A stretch of DNA of 64,000 nt from Theristus sp. LFF4_11 (GCA_030248135.1 JASANC010005033.1:1-64000); one strand, 5' to 3'; shown: positions 11,369-24,146, counted from the stretch's first letter. Numbers and translations are program-made. The notes: a model not told the origin generated them from the letters alone.

Positions 11369-11446
11369 AAAATAACATATCGTATCACGTGCGCAGTGAA
11401 TGATTTTGTTGCGTTCTTTTGGCACGTGCGGTATTTTGGTTTGATG

Positions 11447-12527
11447 TAGGGTTGGTAAAAAACCGGTTTTTTATATTACCAGGAAAAAAACCGGTTTTTT
11501 TTTGTTTTAAAACCGTTTTAAAACCATAAAAAACCGAATGCTTCTCAGCTCCTAAACTTTCCAGAACTTGGCATCTTGAACTCAAAATGGGAAATACATC
11601 AATATTAGTGATTTTGAGCTATCTCTATCAAACAGGTTTTTTCGGCTCAGCTATTATCTATCTAAAAAAATTTTTTAGCCAGCTATCTATCTGAAAATTT
11701 TTGTCTTCGAAGACATAAAATGAGTCAATTTTTGACCAAAATTGACCATTTTTGCTCGTAATTCTTGAAAATTTCGCTAATTTTAGGTAAAATACGCGTT
11801 TATACTTGATTTTTAGTGTATTTTAGCATTATTTTGCTGTTTTTATAGCTTTTTAGCGTTTTAGCTGTCTATCTATCAAATTTCAAAATTTTGACCGGCC
11901 CCCCCAAAGTCACATGGCCCCCCCCGCGGCCCCCCCCAAAATTTTCCAGCTATCTATCTGTCTCGAAAATTTGCTCCAGCTATCTATATCGGCCCCCCAA
12001 CCCCTCGGCTCTGGAACAACTATGTTCAATAAATTGAAAAAAAAGACTGGGCAGTGACCGTGTAGGTGTGGGGAGCGAGGAGGGACGGTTGCAAGGAGAT
12101 CGGATAGCTGACCCCGATTAGGGGGCGAGATTTGCAGAACTGCAAAGTGAAACCGGTAGCGGATTGCGTTCGAAAAATAACATTTCATCAGTTACCCTTT
12201 GCAAATCGACAACATCGTCAGTCAGTCTGCATATGCACTTAGTTTAGCAGTCACCTTGTCTTCATCGTATTTCACTTGACCCTTGCCACAAAACTTCTTC
12301 AAAATGATGCTTCACCAGTTCAGTTCGACATAGTTCACTGCACCGTTTTTTCAAAAATATAATTTTACATTTTATCAATCAAACGAAGAATTGTGATTTT
12401 TGACCACGAAGTTTAAAAATTTTTAAGGTAAAAAACCGGTTCTTTATTTTTTTAAGAAAAAAAAACTGGGGAAAAAACCGGTTTTAAAACGGAAAAGAAA
12501 CCGTTTTTTTTCCCTTTGCCAACCCTA
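11447..12527. mobile_element. TAGGGTTGGTAAA-family hAT-like element with a nested MITE
   Basis: Ends TAGGGTTGGTAAA and TTTGCCAACCCTA are inverted and followed inward by AAACCGGTTTT blocks. The flanking 8-bp duplication GTTTGATG is perfect (11439-11446 and 12528-12535). A left-truncated CATAGTTGTTC-family copy is nested at about 11612-12024. A short relative lies at about 20714-20795 in a HOOK intron. Confidence 0.85.
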
Positions 12528-12833
12528 GTTTGATGGCATCTGCGGTCTTTTGGTCACAAAAAAATCTCAAATGTGCGGTCTTTTGGCACGTGCGGTCTTT
12601 TGTCCGCAAGCCGCTCGTCGAGAAGGCACCTGACACCCCCTCTAAAATTAGGCAAACACCCCCTCGCCCGAGGTCCCGCTTTCGCTACTGGAACAAACCC
12701 TCTATTCCTTTCCCAACCAGGTTTAGTTTGGCGAGCGAAGAGGTGATCGAAATACAGGGTATTCAGAATTTTGAATCCCTAGTCTGTGTATTCAAGGGCA
12801 AAGCCGTTGGTGCCGTCCGCCGTCGACAAAGAA

Positions 12834-15800
12834 ATGGATCTTGATCTCGAGTATGAGGAAATGTGCGAAAATCTTTTGCGTTGGGTGAGTTTGTTTTTGT
12901 TTGTTTTATCGTTCATCGAGAGACTGCAGTAGGAGTAGGATTGTTTGTTTCTGTTTCTGGATGTGCGGAGCGGACGACAACGACATAAAAACAAATCCAA
13001 AACATGCTTTTTTCCTTTTCTGTTCGCCGTTAGCGTGAATTTTTTCAGAAGAACAGGAACAGGAACACTGTTCATTCAATCATTCAATCACTGTTTTACC
13101 TTCCACCCTTTTCCGAAAACAGGTCTCATCGCTTGAGTGCTTCACGTCGCCGGTGACCCTGGAGCAAATGCAAGCGGGCAACGCCGCCGTAACTGTACTC
13201 GCATTCATGTTCGTTCCATGGTTTCAGTGTTCTGCTCTTTGTCTCAGCAGCGTTCTGTATTTATTTCAGATTTTCATTTTCAGCTAGTTGTTCTGTTTGA
13301 AAGAACAATATGAAGTCTCATCTCCAACTAAAATTTTGCATTGAATTCGATTTTGATTTGTGTCTCTAATTCTCGATTCTTGATTCAAAAAAGGACTTAT
13401 ATCGTATCGTCAGCATCCATGCGTGTGTGTCACACGTTCAACTAAATTTGATTCACCTACAATAACGGCTTTGACGGTCACTGTAATCTGTTCAGCTTGT
13501 AAACCACCAATAGCTGTTACGTGTTTCTTCATTCCAGTGACGCGACGTACTTCGACGCCGAATGGGCGGAGTCGGTCCCTATGGCCAACGGCGAACAAGA
13601 CCCGTGGCAGTTGAAAGCGAGCAACCTGAGGCAGGTGCACAAGAAAATGCGCGCCTACTTGGAGGAGCACCTGGGCGTGCCGCTGGCTGCTGAATTGACG
13701 CACCTGAATGCCACGGAAATCGGTGCGCGATTTTTTGGTGCTTTGCTATTTTTGGACAGCTTTTTGTGAGCGTAGCGTGCCACAGTTACTCTTTGTGTAT
13801 GCATAGTGTTTATCGGCTGATGGTGGTGGTGGCCAGTTGTGTTAAAAAATGAGTACTACAACGCCACCAGGGTTCCTGAATAAAATCACGTCAAGCATCA
13901 GTTCCGTGTTTCGACGTCATACACCAATGTCTGCTTTTCGTTTGACTTGATGTGTGAAGATTGAAATGAGTCTCACAAATTTATTCAGGCACTCAGTGGT
14001 GTGCCAGCACTCTGGATAGGGTTAGGGGCTTTGAATTTTTTTGTTTTTTTTTAAATTTGGATTTTTTTCCAAATTTAAAAAAAATTTGAAATTTTTTTTC
14101 TACTTTGCTTTGAAAATTCGATTTATGGCATAATTTGTTGAAAGTTCAAACGAAATTTTTTTCCCAACTTCTTTGTGTGCTTAGGTAAATGTCATTATTT
14201 GGTCATTTTGACCGACGTACTCCATGTTTTTTTCGATTTGGATGACTTCTAGGGTTAATTTTTAGCGTTGAAATGACTTAACTGAATTGAAATATCGTTT
14301 CAGAAATCGTTTTGTTGCAACTCAGAACATGTTTTTCAGTCGGTAGGCCATGAGATGAACATGATATCTTGTTGATTGGCGTATGTTATTGGTCTACCTA
14401 CCTGGCGAAACCGCAAACAGCGAACTTCATGTATTGTATACGCTCGCAAAACACCGGGTCCCTTGTGGCTTTATAGCCCGGGATGGTTGATTTTGTGAGA
14501 ATTCACTACTTTTGTTCGTTGATGTTTTACCCAGACTATAAGATCTGTCTGTGGTAAAGCACCTTCGGTAGTTCTGCCTGGTGTCCGTCGCACTGACGAG
14601 CCAGGGGACACCGCGGTATGCGTCTACCTGGCGAAACCGCAAACAGCGAACTTCATGTATTGTAAATTTTTTTTTTAATTCGGATTTTTTTTCTCTAACC
14701 CTACTACTGGACCACTAAGCTTTTATAAAAACTAGCCGGCCATGTCTAAACTTCACTTTTGCCAATGCAGCGCAAGACGGCAACAAAAAGGACATGAGCG
14801 TCTTCTTGCGTCTGATCGTCACAGTCGCCGTCAATTGTCCGAGGCGCGCAGGTCGGTGCAAAAATCGCTCGGTCCCGTCCAAATTTCGCACATTTTTGCA
14901 AACGAACACTTCCCTTATTATTATTATTTTTCTTATGTCACAGCGCAACGACATTTTTTGTTCATTTCAGAATTCATCCAGAACATGCTGACACTAGACG
15001 AGTCCGTGCAACGGGCGCTCATGCAAGTGCTGATGCAGGTAGCCACAGTGCGGCTGTGCTGCTTCGTGGCGCCCGTTCATGAAGCAGTGCAGTCGAACTC
15101 TAAATTATAGGCAAGCAGCTGATCACGTGATACATACTTTCTGTGCAGAAATTGCTGTGCTAACCGGTTCGGTTTTGCACAGAAAGTATGCGTCACGTAA
15201 AAGGGGCTATGCAGTATGCATCACTAAGTGCTGCTTTATGAATGCTGCTTCACTCGAAGCGCATTGTAGTAAGTGTGGTATTCTGTTTGCACATGGATCG
15301 AACAAGATTTTGTTGTTGTTGACTTGTTGTGCTTTCTTTTCAAAGAATCCGGGCACCAGCAGCGGAACTGCTGAATTGAGCGACGGACCGAACTCGGCCA
15401 GGAGCATCGCGACGACGTCATCAGATTCAGTGGTTGGTAGTTGACTGTTGATTTGTGGTTTCTCAGGATAGGCCATCTCCGTTTATAGTTTTTTGATTAG
15501 ATTCGTTTGATTAAGTCAGGTTTATTTGCTGCAGCCATAGCCAATCAGCGCGCACTGAAACTGTTCCTATTATACCGCCCTGTGGTTTTCAGTGGTTTTC
15601 ACGTGTATTTTTATGTGCGTTTAGCAGCTCTCGAAAGTTTGCGACACAGAAACAGCCGAGGTATTACACGCATATCGCTGTTGTGTGTGACAGTTTTTGT
15701 TATTGCTGCATCGTCTCACATGCAAAAATGCTTGTTTTTATGGGCTTTTTATGGCTTCATCGTTGTTGGTCGCTACTGTGGTCATGCTTGCATGTTTGCT

Positions 15801-18800
15801 TTGCAGTTTCGGCTTTTTTAGATGAAACCAAACGCAATCTGGAAGGCAGCAAGCTGATTGACTGTTTTGTTTTGTTTTCCCAATAATCACAGTGTAACAT
15901 GTCCATGTAGCAATTGTAGAGAGCGTAAAAGTGTGCGCGACATTTAGACGACAACAAAAATCGGGGTAAAATTTTTCGAAATTCAGTGATCACAACGCCA
16001 TTTTTGTCAGATGCCCAGCACGTCCGCCGACAGTGCGGCACAGTGTCGCCAGGAATGTGAGGAGCTGCAGAAGAGGTGTCACACGCTCGACAATCAGGTG
16101 CGCGAAACTGGTTTTCTGTTAATTTCAGAAAAAAGTAGTTTGGTTTGGTGACTGATATGATCTTTTATCTTGGTCCGACAACTCAATGCGTCCATACACA
16201 GGTAAACAGTTGCATGCAGGACGCGGGAATTCAAAATTGGCACAGTGATCCGAGTCCCCTAAATAGGGCCCAGTCACTTAGGCGACTTTGAAGTGCCACA
16301 TAATGATTGAAACTAGTTTTCTTTTCACGTCTGCTCACGCATTTAGTCGCAGAACGTAACAAATTGATATTACCTGTTTTTGATTCTCGCATCAGAGGAA
16401 ATTCAGTAGTTGACGCGCTTGAAATATCGCGCCTGACGCACCAATCCACAGTTGTCTCAGTTACTGACATATTAGTATCAATACTGGGGCTGAGCGGCTG
16501 ACACTAGTTTCGGAGTTCCGAAATACTGGTAGTTTAGAATTGTCGCATCAAGCATGGACTGGATGGAACTGATAGTTTTTTCTAGGCATTCATTGGGCCG
16601 CAAAACTCGAAATAAACAGATAACAGAGCAGTGTCTGAAAAAAAAACAGGAAAAACGATTTTTTCCAAAAACGAACCAAGCCGTCTGTTGCAGCTTGCCG
16701 AGCTGCGCGACGAGAAGCAGATGCTGGTGCTCGAGAATCAGCGGCTGCTCGCGAACATCGGCACCGCCGCGCAGTCGGCCGATCAGGAGCAGCTGAGGGC
16801 ACGGGCGAGGGGACACGAGAGTCCGGACGCGAGACGCGTGCACGAGCTGAACTCGAAGCTCGACAGACTGCAGACGGAGCTGTACAAGGCGGACAGTGGT
16901 CGGTGTGCTTGGCTGCGCGTGCTTATGGGAACTGCTGCGACCGTGCGGGGCCGCAGAGCACTTAGCGGGTAACCGCAAGCATTCTGTCAGCGTTCCGCGC
17001 CGTCTTACCCTGCAGTAGAACCACGTTGTACTGCCACACAGTCTAGAAGGTCGGCTCAGCTGATCTGGTTTCGCAGTTGGGGGAAGTTTTTGTAGCTTTG
17101 TGACTTACTTATCGTTTTTTTTTGTTTTGCTGATGGTAGAAGCTTCGCATAAATTGGTTTGTTAATTTGAGTTGTGTGTGTGTTTTGTTTTTCATTCTTA
17201 TTTGATATTCAGCCAACGAAGATTTGCAACTGAAAGTGGAGGCGATGGCGCGCGAGAAAGACGAGCTACAGAGAAAGGTGCTTTTTATTGTTGTTTTATC
17301 CCTCTTTATTTGCGTAAAGCGGCATTCATGAACCAATGCTAATGCGTCCCTAAATACTGCCCCATGAATGCCCTTTAACTTTTTGAATCGCTCTTTTTAA
17401 CTTTGTTTTTCAGTGTCAAACACACAATCTACCGAAACAGAGCAAACAAAACTTTTGCAGCTCGAGCAATTATCGCAAGTGGAGGATGATTATCGCAAGG
17501 TCAAAGACGAGTGTGACGAGTATCGGTCGCGCGTCAACAACGCCAAAAAACTGGAGGCCACTGTCGATACGTACCGACGAAAAATCGGTGACTTTCCTTT
17601 CAGTTTGCATGTTGTTGCTGCCTTTTTTATCGGTTTTCATTTTGACATTGTTTAGTTTTGGTCTTCTTTCACATGGGTCTCGTCACAGGAATGCCTGATG
17701 GTACAGCTGATTTTGGAGGGTTTCTTTCCGCAGAAATCCTGCATATTTGTTTGTGATCACAACTTAACGTGATGAACTTGCTTATTTCAGAGGAGCAAAG
17801 CGACCTGAAGGCACAGATCAAGATTCTCGAGGATAAAAATCAAAACTACATGCGTAGTGTTATTGAATTGGAAGAGGTTGGTGGATAAAATCCGAAAAAA
17901 CATTTTTCATGAACTGAACTGAAGTGGAACAAGTTTCAAGGCCTTTTTCTGGTCGTTTTAGGCTTATCAAAACCAAGAGTATGAACAGAAAAGTCTTGCA
18001 TTGTTGAATTTGCAGAGAATCTTTTGTTGTCGGACGTGCAAATCAATTGTCAAAACAGCTCTGTTGTTTTCATTTCGAGAGTGCACACCCGTGAATAAAT
18101 TTTGTTTCTTTTAAGGGGATTCATGAAACAGTATTTGGTGACCGCGTAGCTATGTGTTACCACAGCTACGCGTCACTGAATGCGGCTTTAAGTAAGCAGC
18201 ACTGGAAGCAGGCGTGAAACTTTCAATAACACCTTGCTTTGCTGAATCTTCTTCAGGAGCAACGCAAGGTTACGAACCTCCGCACGCAACTGGACTCGTA
18301 CAAACGCCAGGTGACTGAGTTGGACGCTAAATTGGCGGCCGAAATTCGACGTGCCGACAAGGCAGCGTTCGACCATCAGACGGTAGCCGCAAAGTTGGAG
18401 AACTCGAACAGTGAGCGGGCACGGTTGGTGTCGGAGCGGGACTACTGGAAGGAGTACGCCGAGGAGTTGAAGCAGACGAAGGACGAGCTGTACATGAATA
18501 GTACCGGTGTGTTCACCACGCTGCTGGCTGAACTTGGTGTGATTGAAATGGTTGTTGAAGTGCAGTTGGGCAAGCAGCATTCACGCAAGCGAGGTCGTCG
18601 TCTTTGGTTGCACTGGGGTATCTGATCAGTGTTTTCAGATTCGCAGGCAACTGTATGAACGGTTTATATTGCCTTTTTAAGCGACTCATTGCGCGCATGG
18701 TGATCAGTTTTATGCTTGACGCAGCAATTCATAATTTGTTGAGTGTCCCGAGTAGTTCATCGCACATGAATTAGGCACTTACGCAAATTAAAATGCCTCA

Positions 18801-21800
18801 TCAAGCATGAAACACAATTTTCGTTTCCACGTCTGCAAACGCATTGAGTCGCAGAGCCGAAATGCAAAATAGTAAGCATGCCACACACGATATTCACACT
18901 CGAAACCAGTCACAACAAACCATCGCTGACAACATCCTTCTTATTGTCGTAATGTTGTGGCGTCACTTTTGCAGACGCAATGCCGCCCAGCTCGCCACGT
19001 GGCGAGTCGATCATTGCGCTCGCTGCTGGCTCACCGTCGGATCTGCGGTTGGTTGGTGGCATGGTTCGATAAAAACACGAGTGATTGATTACTTAGCTGA
19101 AGATATTGTCCTCAAGCAAGCAAGCATCCCACATTCACAACCAAATTGTGGACTCCAAAAATTTTTTCGGGTAGATGGTAAACTCTTGGCTAAATGGGGA
19201 ACGGAACGTTTGGGTACATAGAGTTTTTTTGGGTAAATGGTCAATTCTTATGTCAGGATAAATGGTAAATGGTAATAACTTTGTTGGTCAAATGGAGCAC
19301 TTTGCATTGCCAGCGATCGCATCCTGCGCCTCGAGACTGAGAACAACATGCTGCGCGAGCAGACGGCACACGTCGCGCAGACGGACGCGCTCACGGATGC
19401 ACTCGAGCACGCGCACGCCGCCAACCAGCAGCTCAAGACGGAGCTCAGGTCAGTGCGCGTTGCGAGCTGCTGTAGAACTCTCAGTTATAGACAATCGGCT
19501 GATTGCTTGGTGGTCACGTGCTGTCTGTGCAAAAATTGATACGGGCCAGATTTTGGTGTGCACAGAAAGCATTCATAACGTGATCACTAACCAATCAGTT
19601 GATTGCATATAATTTATAATTTACCACCAACACTGTAAAAGGAAAACTGCATTTTCAGCAGCGAATTTTTCGAGAAATCAATTCTGAAACGGCACAAAAC
19701 ACAACACAACCGCGCTTACCCACTGGATTCTACCGTTTTCTTTCATTCGTATTTCATATCTTTCATATCGACATCAATTCACATGTGTTCCACTGAACAC
19801 ACAAACTAAGAACAAACACGCACAAAGCGTGCAATCTCGCACTGCTTGCCACTGCATGTCTCTTGCTTGCCACTGCACTCATGCCACTCCGCTGACGCAG
19901 ACTGCGCAACGAGCGACTGGATGAGCTGCAGACGCGTCTGTCCGATGTCGAGTCGGAACGGGAGCAGACGGACGCCGGCGGCAACGAGCGACTGACGGAC
20001 ATGCACCGGCAGCTGGAGCGGCAGTCGGTCGAGATCGAGACCATGAAGCACTCGCTCGGTGATCACCAGCGCACCATTGCTGCACACGGTGTGTTGTGGC
20101 AGTTTACGCATGAGTTTTCTACAAATTCAGTTTTTTCCCGTTCGGATGCTGATAGATGCTGATTGGGTGGTTGCTATCGGTCAGAGAGGCAATGATCGTT
20201 CTCAGCAACGTTGAAGTTTTTTGGAAGACATTACGATTTTCCTCAAGTGTTTTTTTTCTTTGGGAAGACGTGGCGATGTTTCATAATTTTCATTCAACGT
20301 GTTTTATTTCGCCTTGCTGCTCTCCAATTTACAGAGTCCAAGAATGACGACCTGAGACGTCAGCTGACGGAACGTGACGCCGATGTGAAGTCGTGGCAGG
20401 GAAAGTACCGCCAACTGGCCGAAAAATCCAGAACCGTCAGTTACTTTTTTCTCTCTGTTAATCAAACTGCGCTACTTGGTGACGGCACTTTCATGGGTTT
20501 CATTGCATTCACATTTGGGTTTTCATGGGTTTCATTGCATTCACATTTGGCAGTGTTTCGCGTTTTTTTTTTGTCGACTGTCAAAACTGTTTGCCAGACG
20601 AGTGCGGTTTCAATCGAATTTGGTCTTGAACTTTTGACACGATCAAAACTGAACTGTACACGTCCTATCCGTCACAGTGTTTTCATACATTGTTTTCCTT
20701 CAAGTCGTTTGCATAGGGATGGTAAAAACCGGTTTTTCATTTTTCAAGAAAAAACACGGAAAGAAAACCGTGTTTAAAAAAACGGTTTTATTTGCGATGC
20801 GAACGTAGTTGCGCATGTGGCGACCGCTTGTACAGCGATGTAGCCGATTTCGCGGTGCAGCCTTGTACAGTTGCGTTCACGCGCCTAACATTGCTGCCAG
20901 AACGTCAGCTGCAGCTGTGCATTCAGGTGATCAGCAACCTCGAGCGCCAACTGACGGAGCAGTCGCTGCAGAGCACGTCAGGTGTCGGCAGTGGCGAGCT
21001 GTCACGGGTGGAGTTTGACAGCATACGACAGGAACTCGAGCACAAGGAGAAACAGTACAATCAGCTTGTGGTAACTCGAATACAGTGTTTTGGATTCTTT
21101 TGCGGATTGGTTACCGTATCCAATTCAGCGGTCGCAAATCTCCATGGGGAGAACGATGTTTTTTTCGACCACCTGAACGTTTTTTTTTAAAAACCTGATT
21201 TTGAGGTAATAAAAAATTATCAGGAGGAAGTTGACCGTTACCGCGTGATGCACGACCAGGAGATGCGTCTCTTGACCACCGGAATGCATGGAATGGTAAG
21301 TTAGACAACCGTTTTCAATTGATTGTTGTTTCGTGGTTTGCTATACTTTGACTGTGGATTGCTTGATGCAAATAATATCCACGGGCACATACGACACCAC
21401 AAAACGGCACAATTCCAATTATGTCGTTATTGGGGAATCATGTTGTTTCTATCATGGATACCTTAGTGCCCACGACGTGATTCAGCACTACATTCGTGCG
21501 TGGTGGTGGTGTTGATGAAGCTACGAAACGTGACCGCAGTGTGGCTGCACGTTGCACTGATGTACAAGTGAGACAGCGCAGTCGCATGCCTGTTTGCGGT
21601 GCCTTTCATTGCACTGCGCCACATTCGCAGGGCCTGTACCTGCACCGGCAGGCGTCCCGTGAGCGTCTCGCGCACCACCAGCAGCAGCATCTCGCCGGGC
21701 CGACCGCCTCCGCCTCGAGCACCTTGATCGAGCGTCAACGTCTTCTGACGACGTCGAAGCGCACGCCGCTCGGTGGCATGGCGCAGTCTGGCCTCGCACT

Positions 21801-23734
21801 GGCAGCGTCCAACTCGTCCGCTGGCGCGTGCCTGTTGTCGTCGAACCCGGCTGCATCGAGTGCTTCCATGTACAGGTGACACCACCCCTGACGTACTGTG
21901 TTGTGCTTGCTCATGCAGTTGATGGCCGGGGCATTTTTGGAATGATCTTCTTTTTGCGTATTTATTCAGTGCAGTATTGGTTTTGGGTAAAGTTTTATTG
22001 ACATTTTAATTTTTCATTGTTGAGCAAAACGATCAAACGTTCAGGGATATAGGTAGTTAGTAAGGTCCCTTGTTTCCGTTGTAATATTCTTCCGAACCTC
22101 GAGATGACATTTTTTCTTTTGTCACTTCTGCGTTATACGGTAGATGTTTTATTTGGGTAGTTTTGGGTAAAGTTTTATTGACATTTTAATTTTTCATTGT
22201 TGAGCAAAACGATCAAACGTTCAGGGATATAGGTAGTTAGTAAGGTCCCTTGTTTCCGTTGTAATATTCTTCCGAACCTCGAGAAATGACAATAATAATA
22301 TGTTCATTTTGTCACTTACTGCGTTATAAACGGTAGATCCGTTTTATTTGGGGGTTAACATGAAATTTTGACGTTCGCTATAATAGTTGTTGGATAGAAA
22401 GTTGTATGTTGACTTTGAACGACTATTTTTAAATGCATGAAGTACAGTATGCTTCTTCAAACCTGTCGCATTTTTTTCCAAACACAGTGTGCATACGGAA
22501 CTCCGAATTAAAAATGAATGAACAGGGATTGATTGGGTTGAGTTGGAATCAAACACACCATTTGTTGCTAAATATGTTCTCTTTCCAACATAATCCCGTT
22601 TTTTTTATTTTTCGAGTTTTTATTTTTTTAGTTTTATTTATTATTATTGATTTTATTTATCTGTATCCTGATAAAAAGATGACAGGTTTCAACAAACATA
22701 CTATAGTCATGAAAGTTCCTTTCAAGGGCCAACAGTTTGCCTGTTTTTAAATTATTTGTTTGAAGATTCGAATCTTTCCCAGAACTTAGGTGTAACTAAT
22801 TAGCCTTATTTTTGCTTTGGTTTACTTGTTTCGCTGATTAACTATTCTCAATTCAGTCGCATTACTATCCAATTTCAAAAAGTTAAGGAAATGCTGTTTG
22901 AAACCCAAGCAATTTTTGTTATTCTCTTAAGCACAGTGTTATATCACAAGCACATTATAAGGATGTTTTTGCTGCCGTATACAATGTTTATTTAAAAAGT
23001 TTTGAATATCTATTATTCACGTTATTGTCAACGTTACTGTGATCCTGAGACTCATGCTCCTTTTGCGGTGGAAAGTGACGTTTCCTCTGGTGTCAGTATT
23101 TATTGCAAGAAACCTCATGAAAATTGAACCGTTAATGCGTTATATTTTATTTATCTGTTTTTTTTGGTTGGTCTATTTTTTGTTCTATACGAATACCATA
23201 CAAAACTAGCATTATACAAAATCTACTCTATACAAACATTTGCATTATGGTGATGTTAAGATATGAAGTCTTATTGTAATGAAAACTACCGAAATACAAT
23301 ATTTTATGGTGAGCATTCAACGCATAGATGTTTCAAGGGGAATTGTTTTTGATGTTTGTGGTGTCGTTTCGTGTGTGTGCACCAGTTTTCGGGTGGTGTG
23401 CAACGTTTTTTTCGTCCAGCAGCTTCACTTTATTTTATGTTTTCTCTGCACTGCTTTTTTGCCTTGTTTTCAGCGTCTCATTTTGCTGTGTGCGCACTCT
23501 AGAACAGCGACCGGGCGGCGGGACTCTGTCGCACCAACGTTTTCGCATTGTTTTGTCTTACAGTCAACAAAAGATCACCATTGTTGCAGACTGCTGCCGG
23601 GCGTGTTGATCGGGCTGCTGCTGTTGCTGGCGTGTTGCACGGTGCTCGTCATGGCGCACACCACTGGCACCCAGCGCGAGACCTACGGCTATTTGGATCG
23701 ATTCAGCTATGTTGACGGCTCGCCACCTGTATAA
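12834..23734 (+). CDS. HOOK-family dynein adaptor with C-terminal KASH-like anchor (ZYG-12 type)
   Basis: Exons: 12834-12884, 13123-13188, probably 13394-13422, 13538-13722, 14771-14851, 14971-15038, 15346-15432, 16011-16097, 16694-16898, 17213-17277, 17461-17587, 17791-17876, 18257-18506, 18975-19047, 19314-19448, 19901-20088, 20335-20435, 20927-21070, 21224-21295, 21631-21875, 23590-23734 (TAA). Phases agree and give about 829 residues. The N-terminus is the calponin-homology-like HOOK domain (YEEMCENLLRW, DATYFDAEW, EFIQNMLTLDESVQRALMQ). A long coiled coil follows (LEATVDTYRRKI, SDLKAQIKILEDKNQNYM, RLETENNMLREQ). The last exon adds a hydrophobic span (VLIGLLLLLACCTVLVMA) and a 25-residue tail ending SYVDGSPPV. 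Known: HOOK proteins link dynein to cargo, and ZYG-12 is a KASH-containing HOOK at the nematode nuclear envelope. The 29-bp exon is the weakest part; the final exon is supported by phase (AG|A) and its signal-anchor content. Several donors are GTYGGT. Confidence 0.85.
14027..14703. mobile_element. TAGGGTTAGGGG-family element in a HOOK intron
   Basis: Starts TAGGGTTAGGGGC and ends CTAACCCTA; the flanking octamers ACTCTGGA and CTACTGGA are similar but not identical. The internal TGTCATTATTTGGTCATTTT segment matches the copies at 36940-37981 and about 42830-43790. A 44-bp direct repeat around CCTGGCGAAACCGCAAACAG (14397-14441 and 14621-14664) sits inside; a related segment lies at 26264-26426. 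Confidence 0.65.
15090..15250. repeat. AATCAGCTGATT-family hairpin fragment in a HOOK intron
   Basis: The segment begins CAGTCGAACTCTAAATTATAGG, then an inverted pair around CTTTCTGTGCAGAAATTGCTG and TTTTGCACAGAAAG. The right terminal arm is missing. It abuts pieces of the CATGAAGCAG hairpin family on both sides. Confidence 0.5.
16177..16352. repeat. ACTCAATGCG-family element in a HOOK intron
   Basis: Opens with ACTCAATGCG and closes with CACGCATTTAGTCGCAGA; the interior shares segments with the copies at 55-310 and 345-527. It lies between two HOOK exons and does not overlap coding sequence. Confidence 0.5.
18679..18862. repeat. ACTCAATGCG-family element in a HOOK intron
   Basis: Opens with GCGACTCATTGCGCGCATGG and closes with AACGCATTGAGTCGCAGA. 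It lies between the exons ending at 18506 and starting at 18975. Confidence 0.5.
19473..19636. repeat. AATCAGCTGATT-family hairpin element in a HOOK intron
   Basis: One arm reads GTAGAACTCTCAGTTATAGAC then AATCGGCTGATTG; the other reads CCAATCAGTTGATTGCATAT and ends at ACACTGTA. Central TGTGCA motifs are inverted. The copy starts only about 25 bp past the donor of the exon ending at 19448. Confidence 0.65.
21981..22340. repeat. Two-copy tandem duplication, 180-bp unit
   Basis: The block starting TTTTGGGTAAAGTTTTATTG at 21981 recurs at 22161 with few differences, including CGATCAAACGTTCAGGGAT and CCGAACCTCGAG. It lies in the last intron of the HOOK gene, just after the alternative stop codon. 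No coding content. Confidence 0.9.
22341..23589. other. AT-rich remainder of the last HOOK intron
   Basis: No exon supported. Diverged pieces related to 25090-25230 and 44697-44800 are present (GACAGGTTT followed by CAACAAACAT; GGTTGAGTTGGAATCAAACA), marking an old dispersed repeat. The intron ends in TTGTTGCAG. Confidence 0.4.
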
Positions 23735-24146
23735 ACTGTTCATTTAATCGTTTTGTTTTTGAGATTTGGCTGATTTCGGATTTCGCTTTAGTTTTGTTCA
23801 TGCTATTTTATTCGTTTCCAACTGGTTGGCTTTTGCTTTGCATCGACCCGTTTCGATTGGTCTTGCGTTCAAATTTTGCTCATGTTGTGTTGACGATGTT
23901 GTCATAGTTTCTCTTGTCTTAGTGAGTTTTTCTGTTGCTTGCACGCTTTGTTTCGTTTTTTGTCCCGGTTATGCGATTTTTTTCGTTTGCGGTGCTGTGG
24001 TTGTGGGAAACGTTTATTTATTTATTGGTGACAACTAATTGGAGAACAAGTATGAAGAAAAGAGCTATTGACTGAAATGCAAGTCAACTTTGGGATGCGT
24101 AAAAACGTCTCAATTCACGTCAGTAAAAGGCGAACAAATCTAAAAA

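Noticed and set aside
15820..15885. An extra HOOK exon reading DETKRNLEGSK
   Set aside because: No usable donor and phase was found to join it to exons 15346-15432 and 16011-16097, which already fit each other.
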